DNA of 64,000 bases from Eunapius fragilis (taxonomy: Eukaryota; Porifera; Demospongiae; Spongillida; Spongillidae), in the NCBI GenBank assembly GCA_963681505.1, contig OY811973.1, positions 9,954,559-10,018,558 on the forward strand, in the 5' to 3' direction. This document shows, piece after piece, positions 27,911-41,569 of the stretch; the stretch's first letter is position 1; every line of letters begins with the position of its first letter. The translations under genes were made by a program, and so were the position numbers. A model generated the notes under the pieces. It did not search any database. It saw only the letters and a list, made by a program, of their open reading frames with translations, and was not told the origin of the DNA.

Positions 27911-28822
27911 GAGCTCCACCAGTGGACACTCCTGCTTGCTCCACCAGTGGATACCCCAGCTAGCTCCACCAGTGGACACCCCTGCTAGCTCCACCAGTAG
28001 ACACCACTGCTAGCTCCACCAGTGGACACCCTGCTAGCTCCACCAGTGGACATCCCTGCTCTAGCTCCACCAGTGGACACCACAGCTAGCTCCACCAGTG
28101 GACATCCCTGCTCTAGCTCCACCAGTGGACACCACAGCTAGCTCCACCAGTGGACACTCCTGCTAGCTCCACCAGTAGACACCACAGCTAGCTCCACCAG
28201 TGGACACCCCTGCTAGCTCCACCAGTAGACACCACAGCTAGCTCCACCAGTGGACACCCCTGCTAGCTCCACCAGTAGACACCACTGCTAGCTCCACCAG
28301 TGGACACCCCTGCTAGCTCCACCAGTGGACACCCCTGCTAGCTCCACCAGTAGACACCACAGCTAGCTCCACCAGTGGACACCCCTGCTAGCTCCACCAG
28401 TGGACACCCCTGCTCTAGCTCCACCAGTAGACATCTCTGCTAGCTCCACCAGTGGATACCCCTGCTAGCTCCACCAGTGGATACCCCTGCTAGCTCCACC
28501 AGTGGACACTCCTGCTAGCTCCACCAGTGGACACTCCTGCTAGCTCCACCAGTGGACACTCCTGCCAGCTCCACCAGTGGACACCCCTGCTAGCTCCACC
28601 AGTGGATACCCCTGCTAGCTCCACCATTGGATACCCCTGCTAGCTCCACCAGTGGATACCCCTGCTAGCTCCACTAGTGGACACCCCTGCTAGCTCCACC
28701 AGTGGATACCCCTGCTAGCTCCACCAGTGGATACCCCTGCTAGCTCCACTAGTGGACACCCCTGCTAGCTCCACCAGTGGATACCTCTGCTAGCTCCATT
28801 AGTGGACACCCCTGCTAGCTCT
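27911..28822. repeat. Expanded 25-bp satellite array, about 36 units
   Basis: Tandem units of 25 bp, consensus GCTCCACCAGTGGACACCCC then TGCTA, with variants (TAGACACCACAG, GGATACCCC) that alternate in blocks and suggest expansion by multi-unit duplication. The same unit sits at both arm tips and at 21440 and 30178. No spacers of unique sequence occur, so it is not CRISPR-like. Confidence 0.95.
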
Positions 28823-30177
28823 ACACATTTCCTCCATGTTGGGATGTCCTCGCTTCTCCACCCATAGAAACTCCCAATACCCTCCCCCCTCCTCCACCTC
28901 CCCCACCTCCATGTCACCACTGGAGGATTCCACTACGATGTGGATGTAGAAGCAGGGATGGTGGTGGGTAGTAGGGGTGATAGAGAGTGGGGTGGTGGGT
29001 GATAGGGGTGGAGTGGTGGTGGTGTGGTGGTGTGGATGGTGTGGTGGGGGTGCGGTGGGGTGGGGGTGGGTAAATTTTGTGGGACTTATATATATATAGT
29101 TTATCATAATTAATGGAATGAAATTTATAACTGGGTCATTATTCCATAACTGGTTATCGTGAAGTTGGACGCTATGCCTTTAATTTGTAAACAACTTTTC
29201 ACATATTTGGTTCCTGATGTGGAAGTGATTTTGGTCCATTGGTTTAGTAAAACACTATCTTGAATAATTAATTATTTCAATCCCAACTTTCTAGGGGCAT
29301 AATTAGAATCAAATTGATGCCTGTACTATGCACAACCAATATATGTGGTAGTTTAAAATAAATGTGTGTTTACAGTATTGAAGAGTTATTATTAATTTTT
29401 TTTTTACAAATAGAAGCCGTTGTATGGTATATGCCGGGAACCACATGTGATTGAACATAAGGATGCCATTTTGTTTCTTTTCCTAGCACCTATGCTGTTT
29501 ATATACAACACAAGGGCAAGTTGCCATAGCTGTATAAACTGTGATCGGAGGGCCTGGGGAGGAGTGACCAGAGAACAAACACCCTGTAGTGGCCCTGTGG
29601 GCATGTGGCCAGAACATAGGCTGTGGCACCAATAAGGCTTCAGAGCTTGATGTGGCTTTCGTACAGGTGTTGCATTACAGTGGTGGTGGTGGATGGGATG
29701 GATAGGCTTGGTGATGGACCTAATGTGGTGGTTGCTGGGTGTCCTGCCCATGTGGTGGCATGGGGAGGAAGGGGGAGGGGACGAAGAGATGCAGCACCTC
29801 AGGCTGTGAGGCTCATCAGGTATATTGACCCAATCTTTGGACATGATGCCGATTGATGCACAAGATCAGCTCACCTGAGGCACCCAGGGGGAGTGTCAGG
29901 AGGGACTGCACCACTAGAGTGCATATGATCCCATAAGCCGGCCGGAGCACAAAAAGTGATAATAGGCCGGTCGAGGGCCTGCACCAGTAACCATCCGAGC
30001 TAGCCACATAACCACAGGCAAACACAGATGTACACTGATAAGGAATTATTAGGGCTACAACTATGCTTACATCCGTAAACAGCACCTTAAACCAAATGTG
30101 GTACTATGGGAAATGAAAATGACAAGAATGACTGCAACAATCTCCTCCCACGTATTTACTGCATGCGTGAACACCCT

Positions 30178-30205
30178 CCACTAGCTCCACCAGTGGACAC
30201 CCCTG
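30178..30205. repeat. Single 25-bp satellite unit
   Basis: One unit (CTAGCTCCACCAGTGGACAC) between modules A and C, showing the satellite is an intrinsic part of the higher-order unit that expanded only in one copy. Confidence 0.8.
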
Positions 30206-32869
30206 CTAACTCTACCATATCTCCTCCATGTTGGGATGTCCTCACTACTCCACCTGTAGAAACACTCAATATGCCCCACCACCACCCCGTCCCCCCTCAT
30301 GCCCCTTGCTCCACCACTTGATGATTCTGTTATGATGTGGACGTAGAAGCAGGGATGGTGAGGGGTTGTGGCGGAGGGGATTAGGGGGTGGGGTGATAGG
30401 TGGTGGGGGTGGGTATCTTGTCACACCTATATATTTTGTTTATTAATTCTTGGGAATGAAATTTATAGCTGGGCCATTATTTCATAGCTGGTTAATGTGA
30501 AGTTGGACGATGCTTTTCATTTGTAAGCAACTTTTCATATATTTTTGTCCAGATCTGAAAGTGACTTTGGTCCAAAGATCGTAAATGGCTTAGGAAATAC
30601 ACCTTTGCAAATAATTAATTATTTCCATGCCATCGTTCTTCAGATTACAGGCATAATTGGAATCAAATTGTTGCCCTTACTATGTAATACCAAAATATGA
30701 TGTGTCTATGTGAAAGAGATTAAAGGGTTAAAAGTTAATGAGCGTTTACATTATTGGAGTCACTTGTAGAGTTATTATTTTTTACTAAAAGGAAACCATT
30801 GTATGGAATATGCTGGGAACCACATGTGATTGAACATAAGGATGCCATTTTGTTTCTTTTCCTAGCACCTATGTTGTTCATATACACCACAAGGGCAAGT
30901 TGCCATAGCTGTATAAACTGTGGCTTTTGGTTAGATGTAAACATGACTCAGCACATCCTCTGCCAAAACGCAAACACTTCAGAGATTTCTGCTCTGACCC
31001 ACTCCAAAGTGGAGATTTAGCATGCAAGAATTGATGGGAAGGAGTGCCAGTAATATGTAACCAGTGGGTGTGGCCGAACTGTCGCATTTGGTTGGGTACT
31101 AGGGTAGCAAGGTTTACAATGATAGTTACAGTCCAATGGGATTGCACCATGTCATTATCACCCACAGACTGTGTTCGTATGAAGTAACAGTTTATATATG
31201 CCCTTCGACAGGTTACAATTTGTCACATTGCAACTCCAGAGTCCAGACTAGGGAGGTAACACAGGATGGGCTGTGAATGGTTAGTGACACCACTAATGGT
31301 CTTATTTAACAGTGAAGGTACTTAGACGTTCAATCCATCTCTCATCTCATAAACAAAAACACATGAAACAAGTAAAAACATTTATTTGAGAGAAAAAATA
31401 TTCAGTGAACACCACTGATTTCAAGTTACTAAGTTTAATAGTGAGATATTAACATTTAACATAATCTGCAAAAAATTTTGAGGTTGAAGTTGTTGTTGGA
31501 TGATGAATTATAACAAGCATATCTAATCAGTCCATTATGAAATAAATTGGGAAACTAAAATTCTGTAATTATGTAATAGTCAAATTTCGGTCTTGTGGTG
31601 CTTTCAAGTTTGATTTGTTGTGTACTAACTACATTTTTCAAACGCTATTGAGTAGTTTATAAATCTCTCAATTAGTTAAAAGTTGCTGTAGATTATGAGT
31701 GGGGAGACTAAGTGTGATTGGAGGGCCTGGGGAGGAGTGACCAGAGGACAAACATCCTGTAGTAGGCCTGTGGGAATGTGGCCAGAACATAGGCTGTGGC
31801 ACCTATATGGCTTCAGAGCTCAAAATGGCTTTGGTACGGGTGTGGTGGTAGTGATGGATGGGATGGATAGGCTTGGTGAGTGGTGGTTGCTGGGTGCCCT
31901 GCCCAAGGGAGGAGGGGGGGGGGGGGGGAATGGGGGCCAGAGGAGATGGGGATTGGTTACTTAGCTCCACGATGTCCAACAACCTGTGTTAGAACAGTGG
32001 TGGTGATGGATGGGATGGATAGGCTTGGTGATGCGCTCATGTTGGACATATGTGGTTGTCGCTGGGTGCTCTGCCCAAGTAGCAGCATCGGGAGGAGGGA
32101 AGGGGGGAAAAGGGAGAGACTGATTGGCTGCAGCTTGAAGAAACCCGGTGCTCGGTAGGCCGGGGGAGAGGGGTGGGGGGGGGATGGGTGATGGGGATTA
32201 GGTTCATGGCTCCATGAGGTCCCTGTAGTGGAGCAGGCGCTGGACCATGACTTGCTTAGAGACGGTGGCTGTCAAGGTAGCCTGCATGAGGCGAAGAGAT
32301 GCAGCACCTCAGGCTGTGCGGGTGGGAGAAGGAGATGGTTGCAGTCATTCTCGTCAGTTTCATTTCAACTAGTACTACATTTGATTTAAGTTGCTGTTTA
32401 CGGATTAGCAGCGTACATGGGTGTCTGTGGTTATGTGGGTTTCTGGTGCAAGCCCTCAACCGGCCTATTATCCCCCTTTGTGTGCAAGCGGGCTTGTGTT
32501 ATCATACACACACCCCTCAGGTGAGCAGATCATCATTTCAAAAGATTGGTTCAATTAACCTGATGAGACAGCTACAGCAATGAATGCTGATAAGGAATTA
32601 TTGGGGCGTGAACTATGTTTACATCCGTAAACAGCACCTTAAACCAAATGTAGTACTAGGTGAAATGAAAATGACTGTGACCATATCCCTTTTCCCACAT
32701 AGCTACTTCAGTAACAGTGTATAATCTAGAAAATAGGGATAGTGAGCTTTTATATGACGCCCCATCCATCGCTATATCGATACGTTTTTTTTTCTTCCAA
32801 ATGCAGATAGCTAATGAACGAACAGATGTGCAGTTTGTACAGCTTGTTCTCGGCAAGCTGTATGAAAAG

Positions 32870-33000
32870 AGCTCCACCAGTGGACACCCCTGCTAGCTCT
32901 ACCAGTGGACACCCCTGCTAGCTCCACCAGTGGACACCCCTGCTAGCTCCTCCTGTGGGCACCCCTGCTAGCTCCACCAGTGGACACACCTGCTAGCTCC
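32870..33000. repeat. 25-bp satellite block at right arm tip
   Basis: About five units in forward orientation at the inner edge of the right arm, pairing with 16850-17030. It directly continues module A of the spacer, so the right arm tip is a normal part of the higher-order unit. Confidence 0.9.
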
Positions 33001-35170
33001 ACCCACCCCCCTCCTCTACCTCAGTGCCCCCTGAGGAAGCCGCTAAGAGGTGGACATTGAATTAGGGATGGTGGGGGTGACAGGTTGTGGCATATATACA
33101 TAATTATAATTAATGAGAATAAAATTTATAATTGCGTCCTGGACATCATGAAGTTGGATGCTATGTCATTGATTTGTGTGCAATTTGTATCCTGATATGA
33201 AAGCGACTTTGACCCCAAAAAAATTCTATAGCGTTTCCTGTAGGGGCAATATTCAATGCCCTTACAATATAAAACCAAATATGATGTGGGTATGGGAAGG
33301 AGATCAAAGGGTTAAAAAATAAATTTATGTTAACAAAATTGAAGTCACTTGCAGATTTACTTATTGTTTGCAAAAAAGAAGCCATGGTATGTATTCAACT
33401 TTGGTATATGCTTGGAACTCATGAAACAAGTAATAAAAAACATTCTCACCAAACATTCTCTTTGAGAATGTTTTATATTATTAAGAAAGCCACCGTTTTT
33501 TTTCCATTAACCATGAAATGAAGGACTAGCAGAAACAAAGCATAAGCAGATAGCGCACGTGGGCGGTATCACGTGTATTTTACGTAACATATGCCGGTTG
33601 TAACCACTTTATTCAGAAACATGCAAATTTCAACTCTGATTCACGTATGATTAAGGCGCTTTGCCTATTGTAGTGTAGCCAGACGCATAGCACTATATAA
33701 TAAAACTTTGTGGTTTAACAGGAACAGGCTAGGACCTGTTATCCCACTTTAACTACATTGTATTCTGCTGTACAAACACAACTACCATCTACCATTGATG
33801 CAATTTATTAAATCATGCGCTGTCCCCATAAAAAGGCATGTTGGCTACATTTATGATAACACATATCGACAGTGGAGTATTCTGGCTCAGTAGTAAGAGT
33901 TGAGGAAGGATATTGCAAGCCAATCCACTCCAAACGTGGAAGTTGTATATGACACTACTGCTTATTCCTCATACATGTACGTCTCCCCCTGATAACATCT
34001 GAAGCTTATTTAATTCTTGGTGTAAAATTGCTTTACTTCCTATTGTAGTCACAACTTCTTGTACTACATACTATGGTTTTTCCAATCCTCCCACCACCTG
34101 CACACACAGGATCATAATCACATCTGCCTACACACTGTGCAACGATGATGACGGCATAAAGATATTTCTGTCCAATACTTACATGGGTGTTCATGAATCA
34201 CAAAGTTTAAATCAGTATAACTCGGGATTGAAATAACCATTCAATTTCACATTACCTTCATCAGGCAGATACTAACTATCCAATATTATTGTAAGTGGTT
34301 ATACAATAGTATCAAAACCCTCATAAATCAACACCCTTTATTATCAAAATTAGTCATAATTAAGGTTAGAGATTTTTGATATTAATTATTTATAAATAAC
34401 TCAAGGTATGATATGTTGTGGAACAACAATGATTTCAAGTTACTAAGTTTAATAGTGAGATATAAACATTTTAAAAAAAACATAACGTATAACAGCCTAT
34501 AATGCTTCATGTACTGCTAGGGCCAGAACACAATAAACTGAGTGGGTGGTGGTAAGAAGACCTGCTTCCTCGCAGGCACATGATAGCATTGCGCAGTATG
34601 GCAAAAGACAGACGACATCTCAGCCAGCCCATAATGAGGGAATATGCCTTGTCTGGTTTTTCAGATTGTAGGTCAGCTAACCGTTTTTAAATAGTGGTGG
34701 CTTCTCTCCCCATTGCACCCGAGGTGGAAAAAACAAGGGGTGTGAAGACACCATGTTCAACATCTCGAATGTGTTGTCATATTCCCGTTTCTTGGCTTGC
34801 TCATGGGTGCGAAAGAGAGCAGAAAGAGGTTTTGATACATAGCTAGATGCATTAGGATGCAACATTTAAGATTAAAGTTATTATGGCTGAAGTGGTTGTT
34901 TGATAACTAATTTTAATAACCATATGTAATCAGCCTTTATGAAATGAAGTAGGAAATAAAATTTTAAAATTATATAATTATGTAATAGCTAATGAGTATA
35001 ACTCAAACTCAATTAAAATTGCAGTGACCGTCTAGTGTTTTCAAGTTGCTTTAAATATTAATAGAATTTTTTAAACAGTTTATAAACCTCTCATTTAGTT
35101 AAACATTGCTGTACATTATTATAGACAAATTTAGTTAATTTGTTGATTAATTAGCTTTTTTAATAATGTG
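33001..35170. other. Inner right arm, non-coding
   Basis: Mirror of 14690-16850. Includes right-arm versions of modules C, D and F, a MITE-terminus fragment at about 33418-33475, and the retroelement C-terminal relic at 34510-34865 (- strand). No intact gene. Confidence 0.45.
34510..34865 (-). pseudogene. Retroelement C-terminal coding relic, right copy
   Basis: Mirror of 15045-15345, reading the same FTPLVF...GREAT...GWLRC pattern on the - strand with additional substitutions and in-frame stops. Non-functional. Confidence 0.5.
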
Positions 35171-35176
35171 TTTCCC

Positions 35177-35177
<1 letters not shown>

Positions 35178-35224
<47 letters not shown>
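35178..35224. repeat. (GT)n microsatellite
   Basis: Right-arm partner of the (CA)n tract at 14645. Confidence 0.9.
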
Positions 35225-35225
<1 letters not shown>

Positions 35226-35529
35226 CTGTGTACATGTATGTGTTTGTGCACATGTGTGCTCACCTAGCCTCTGCGTGGGAGTGACATGCAGCACCCACAC
35301 TGGCCAGCATATGCTCCAGAGCTGAGAGCACCTTATTACCTGACATGAGGATATCACCAGCAGTATGACATATGCATATCATTGACCAGTGAGCAATATC
35401 TCACGCAGGCAACTAACACACAAAAAACATAAGTGGTTCTTATGCTAGGGCGATTACGTCTTGATTCATCGCGAGCGCGTGACAGTCACGCGAAGAAGGC
35501 TAATTAGTGCTTGCTGCAATCGGATTGTT

Positions 35530-37680
35530 AGAATTAAATTCCTACCTGGTAGGCCACGATTTTGTTGACAGTTTCCCCAGACCCTACTGACGTGTAGCCG
35601 TGATGTAATCCATCCGCAGCTGCGTCCGTTGGGTCTGGGGACGAGACTAGGGGAGTGGCATGTGTCCCGATTGGGAGTGTGGAGTTAATGTTTACGTACA
35701 TGTCGCATGCTAAAGGCAAAATTTAGCAGTCTCGGGAGGATGTTGCAAAAAAAAATTCAAATTAAGCCAATAGAAATAAAAATACCACCATCAAAATAAG
35801 CATTTTAAAAAAAACAATTTTATATTTTGACCCCTTTTAAAATTTTTTGTCAATTCAGACACATGCATTCTGTTCCATACATTTAAATGGACGCGTCAGT
35901 AGTGCGCGGAAAATTAACGGACGTTTGCAATGACGCGTTAATGCATGAGCGTCCGAAATTTCTGGCAATGCAATAAGAACCACAGACCTAGTCAATAATG
36001 CTTTGAAATGGAGAGAATCATCTGCCAGGCGCACATACTCTGTACCTGTACCCAATTTTTTGTGGCATATAGGTAAGGTCAAGCATACACACTGTGTAAC
36101 GTTTACATGTGCATTTGGCAGCTATTTCTTTTGTTTGATATGAATGCATGACTTTGGCAAATAAAGTGACTGTCATATGGTCACTTTCGATGTGGTTATG
36201 TAAAGAATCTAGGACGTCGTAACACATGTAACCACGTCGTAAAAAAATCTCCAGAGGTCGTCTTTCACATTTTGTTACTGATGGCTTGCCATACGGAGGG
36301 CCTAATTTCCACGCGTTCAATGAAAGCAGACAGCCGTGTTTTGTGAGGGGGGGCCGAATAACCGCAGCCTATAACCGCAGTTGATAATACCCTTATAAGT
36401 AGTTAATTTGTTGTTACGTACGTAAGCTTAAAACATAGTAAACCTTAAAGCTTAACCGATTACCACCGAGGGACGCACATCTGCGCTTACGTTACCAAAG
36501 AATTCTTCCAGACCCTTTGAAATATTATACCAATTTGAAATATTATACCAATTTGAACTTATTCATGCTCGCAGATTATATCGTTGAAACCATACATGAT
36601 TCTGCTATTCTGCTACCTAACATTGCTCTGCCGCCTCATTTTATATTTGATTTTGAACAATTCTACTGTAGTTAATTGGTTAAAAGACCTACTTCATTCT
36701 TATGAAGATTTCAAAAACAAGGTTTGGGCATGAATTGCCGTTCGGAAAATAACTGGTCAGATGAGTAAGAAAGGCCGGTATAGTGCATGCTTCACCGCCG
36801 CATAGCACGCGCATGCAAGCGCTTTTTTAATGCTATAGTAAATTATCAACTGACGTGCTTGTATCTGCCTCTCTGATAAACGGCATGCACGCGCGTGTGA
36901 ACTGCTGATAAAAGTAAAAGGCGAGTGTTTTTTTTTTTTTTTTTGTGCTAAGAGGAATAATTTGCAATAGCTGGGCTGCTCCAGAGAAGTAAATGTTTGA
37001 TAGAGCTATGCACATGGTTGTAACTAAAGCTGCTGACCTTAGGGCCATATGCCATGGCTTAGAGCACAATGATCACCATTTGCAATGATGGGCCGGGCTT
37101 GACATTTGAACTTCAAGGTTGGAGACAAGTGCTGTCTGCTTTTCAACCAACGGGACTGCCTCCAAGATGTCTTGTAGGACACAGCCTGTGATGAGTGAGG
37201 ATGAGGACAGGTCAAAGGTTGGTTGATGAGGATGAGAGATATATGTACCCTCATGCCAAGGGTACTGGTGCTGGTGGTCTCATGTTGAGGTACTGGTGGT
37301 TAGAGATTTTTGCGTAGCACCCCCCCCCCCCTCCCCCCACCCCATCCATGCAGAGAAGCGTGGTAGTAATTGCCCCCCATGCTTCCTCTACCAATGCAGC
37401 ACACAATCCAGGTAAACAAAGACAAGCTGCTTTTTAACAATTATGGGGGGAGGGTGGGGGGAGAGGGGGTAAGGCCATCAAAACTGCCTCCAAGGTACCT
37501 TTGTAGCCTTCTCCTTAGAGCCAGCCTTACCCCTGAAGGCTAGGGCTCAATGGAACATGACCACATCCAGCATGCATCCACTTAACACAGGCTTTCCCTG
37601 AGCTAGGACACGTGATGAGTGGGGATGAGGACAGGTTAAAGGTAGGTTGGTGAGGATGAGGATATGAATGCTCATGTCAA
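35530..37680. other. Right arm DNA without recognisable genes
   Basis: Mirror of about 12020-14340. It lacks the TTAA-flanked MITE (empty site TTATAA at about 36395) and has the shortened G-run at 36346-36352. T-run at 36927-36944. No supported exon. Confidence 0.4.
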
Positions 37681-37689
37681 GGGGACTGG

Positions 37690-37975
37690 TGGTGAGGGTA
37701 TGTACTCTCATGTTGTGGAGGATAACCTCATGTTGAGGGTACTAGTGGGTGAGGGTATGTACCCGCATGTTATGGAGGATAACCTCATGTTAAGGGTACT
37801 GGTGGTTAGGGTATGTACCCTCATGTTGTGGAGGATAACCTCATGTTGAGGGTACTGGTGGGTGAAGGTATGTACCCTCATGTTGTGGAGGATAACCTCA
37901 TGTTGAGGGTACTGGTGGGTGAGGGTATGTACCCTCATGTTGTGGAGGATAACCTCATGTTGAGGGTAGTGGTGG
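37690..37975. repeat. 57-bp minisatellite, right arm
   Basis: About five units of the repeat described at 11740-12020, here with several point differences (for example CGCATGTTATGG and GGTTAGGGTATG variants) that interrupt the uniform pattern. Confidence 0.8.
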
Positions 37976-40789
37976 TTGTTGCTGTGAATGCAGTGATGGG
38001 GATGGCATTACGAGGGCCACACAATCAAGTCAATGTATGCGGCCATCAGATGAGGCAAAAAGAATGCAAGAATCTAACTAGCAAGATCACACTGTGCCTA
38101 TACATGCAAGGCTGCAGCTGCAGATAAGAAGGAGCTGGGGGGGGGGGTGGGGGTGGGGGGAGGAGGGGGGAGGGATAATAATGAGCATATAAGCTTGCTT
38201 ACAGTCCAATTTGTGGACAGGTCTGACATATATGCAATAGATCTTCAGAAATTTTTATATAATACCCCTACCCACATCCCACCCCCAAACTATAAAAGTT
38301 ATCTATGGCTGGCCATAACATCAGGAGACTGTAGATTGTCGGCCATATCATCAGGAGGCTATAGACTATTGGCCAGCCTCTGTGTGCCTCTAGTAGATTT
38401 GTGAAAATTCGGACTTAATACGTTTTCACATGTCAGATAAATAGGTCCACCAACTCAATATGTGCTGATTCAAGTTTCTGTATTTCAAGTGGATTAGCCT
38501 ATACATTGAAATTCATATTTACACTCCCTCTGTGTATGCTATTTATAGCACAGGTTCGTGGTCTGTTGAAGATTTAGAGCAGGGCACATGCAACTATGCC
38601 CATATATGGGCAGCCCTCAAACCTCCCTACAAGTATTGTATCTGCGGATTGGGGTAAGATACAACTTGCACTCAGTTCTTTGAGGCCTTAAAGTGTCACC
38701 ATCATGTTATCCTGTGCTTCATAGTACTCTTTACATGCATGTATACATGTTCACACATCCACCAGTGTAGCTCACATATGCACAGTGGGTAATGTACACA
38801 TATCCACTTATATATAGTCACACTGAGGTGTACATTCTTATCATTAAGGCAATTTCATGCAGGTCAGCTCTTGTGTTGTTTGGGTTTGCATAATGTTCAA
38901 CTGTAGCAAGACTGTGGGCCCTGGATAATCACAGGGTATGCACGTCACAGATCCATGTGCACACATTGCATTGGTACTGCACTGTGCTTAGCTATACCTT
39001 ACAGCCATGCTGGCTGGGAGATATTTCCTTGGCCACTCCATTATGCGGTTGAAAGAGAGCCCACATATTCTGTAGAAAGGACACATTGCGGGAGTGTCTA
39101 CATCATCATCCTTCTGCCATCACTTTATGTAAGATCTCTTTCTGCATGCAGGCAGGTTTAGTCACGGGTGACTGTTAAATAACAAATACTGTTAGCAACA
39201 TGCATGTTTATTGATTGTAGCCAACATTTAAACTATTGGATAGGTTCTAGAAGGTTGCATTCATGGTCCTATGTTATTGGTACAGAGTACTTCAGCATCA
39301 ATTGTTGCCTGTGCTCAAAAGTTACCAAACAGCAAGAAAGCTAGCAAGACCATTTAAATGCTCACATGTGTGCACTCTGTTTCTAAACATTTCATTCATA
39401 CAGTAAAAAGAATGAGATTTTATAAGACACTGTTTGGGTTTTGTCTAAAAGATAGTTAACACTTTTATTCATGCTTCAATAATGTGTCATTACAACACTA
39501 TCAGGTTTCTACATTCAAACTATTTTACACATGAAGCTAGCTGCCATTGGTAGGCCAAGTACTCAATGAGACTTTTGTAGTGATTCATTTTTAAAAGTCA
39601 TGTACTGTATTGTGCATGTGTGTGTGTGTGGCACTGTGTATGAATGTGCTTGTACATATGAGTACAGAACAAGTTATACATAAATGAATGAATTCACTGA
39701 AATGGCATTTTCTTTTATTATAGGAGTGTTGACATTGTAAAGAAAAATCATCACCACATAGTCAGGTGATCTGCTCATAGAATATGCACCTATGAGAATG
39801 GATAATTTTCAATAAATAAGCATCCAAATCCATTTCTGCCTACCTCTGAGTACACTTTATTGTCCTTATAAATTTCATCCTCACATTTAACAGTACTGAT
39901 CCTTGGCTTTGATGTAACAGTACTGATCTTTGGCTTAGGTGTAACAGTACTGATCTTTGGCTTAGATGTAACACTACTGATCCTTGGATTAGGTGTAACA
40001 GTACTGATCCTTGGCTTAGGTGTAACAGTATCAACATTTATCCTTAGATTAGGTGTAACAGTACTGTTCCTTGTGACAGCATCATTCTATGAATGTAAAA
40101 AGACATGGGTAATACTATCCACATGAGACACATGCAGACAACATACAGGGGGTGTGGCAGTGTGTGGTCCATTATGGGACATCTCATCACCCATGGCACT
40201 AGTAGGACTAACATCTGATCCACACATCTGCTTGCCGTACAGTACTGACACAGTAGCAAGACACACCAGTCCTTCCTCTACGATAGTGCCATTGTGTGGA
40301 TGCGTTTGTGCACTGCAGAATATTCAATTAGAGTGAGGGTATGGATGAAGAGTGTGTGTGTCTAACCATAGTTCCACTGATAGGTCTCCATACATGGTGT
40401 TCTACATATGGACAGTAGTCACATGTGATTCATATTCAGAACAGACAGCAATGCTTACGTTGCATGAACTTGAAAAAATCGATTCATGCCTAAATAAATT
40501 ATAACATTTAACACATGTCGCAAAATGTTCTTTGCAAAGCTTACACATCTCTGGTCCCTGCACCTATGACATCAGTGTGGTTCAATCCAGATATTGCAGT
40601 TGTTTTGCTGCGACGTGACATCTTGCAGCATGCAGCAATCATTATGACCACCACAACCACCATTGTAGTTGCTATGGGGACCACTAAATATATTACTAGT
40701 AGTTCTTCAATGTGGGGTGTGGGTAGGAAAGAGTTGATAACAAGCAAAAGAGACAATTGAATACACTCAACCAGTGTTCCACCACTGTC

Positions 40790-41090
40790 ACAGATGCAGC
40801 ACCATCACTAACTACCCTCACCTGTGTTTCCACTGTCACACCATCACTAACTACCCTCACCTGTGTTCTCACTATCACACCATCACTAACTACCCTCACC
40901 TGTGTTTCCACTGTCACACCATCACCAACTACCCTCACCAGTTTTCTCACTGTCACACCATCACTATTTTCACCTGTGTTCCCACTGTCACACCATCACT
41001 AACTACCCTCACCAGTGTTCCCACTGTCACACCATCACTAACTACCCTCACATGTGTTTCCACCATCACACCATCACTAACTAACCTCAC
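40790..41090. repeat. 39-bp minisatellite in receptor intron 7, right arm
   Basis: Reverse-complement partner of 8690-8935, longer by about 74 bp. The copy-number difference is one of the clear length polymorphisms between the arms. Confidence 0.85.
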
Positions 41091-41569
41091 CTATGCTCCC
41101 TCTCTCACAGATGCTATCACCATCATCAGTACCAGTTGCAGCACAGAAGTATGTCTCCATAACCTCAAGGCTACCAAGATGGACCATCACTTCCATTCCT
41201 TTGCTAGCTGACATGTTACCTATTAGGAATGTTGCCATGTCTGACTTATCACTGCAGCATATCAGGCAGTAATGGGACCCTCCATCCAGAAATGTGCAAT
41301 TGATCACAACCATTGCCAGGTCTTGATAGGCTATGGTGGTCTCCATGTTGATTTGGGATACAACTGGTTGAAACCACAACTTTTATGATGGAAGAGTCTT
41401 GAAAATACTTGATTACCTTTCATTGCTGACAGAGTGGTAAAGTTCACCATCACAGTCATCTCAACATTCACAGGAGCTGCCTTGCAGTAGTACCTGTGTC
41501 CACTGGTGAGGTTATAAAGGACATCAGACACAACTAGACCACTCTCTGTTAGAACATAGTGTGAGTATC

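Larger units (their letters stand above)
20790..32860. repeat. Higher-order repeat array of the spacer (modules A-F)
   Basis: Recurring modules in the same orientation and mostly the same order: B (starts near GTGGGGAGACCAAGTGTGAT), A (TGATGCCGATTGATGCACAA... to GCAAGCTGTACAAATAGAGC), 25-bp satellite, C (GTAGAAGCAGGGATGGTG...), D (GAGATTAAAGGGTTAAAA...), E (AACTGTCGCATTTGGTTGGG) and F (GGTTAGTGACACCACTAATG). Module A occurs at about 20938, 22508, 24848, 27237, 29845 and partly 32580; C at 23040, 25125, 28840 and 30220; D at 23450, 25560, 29340 and 30715; E at 23805, 25878 and 31035; F at 24065, 26105 and 31260; B at 21545, 24520, 26565, 29550 and 31695. Frames inside are not supported as genes. 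Confidence 0.85.

Noticed and set aside
27911-28822. CRISPR-like regularly spaced repeats
   Set aside because: The 25-bp units are directly adjacent with no unique spacers, and the context is clearly eukaryotic.
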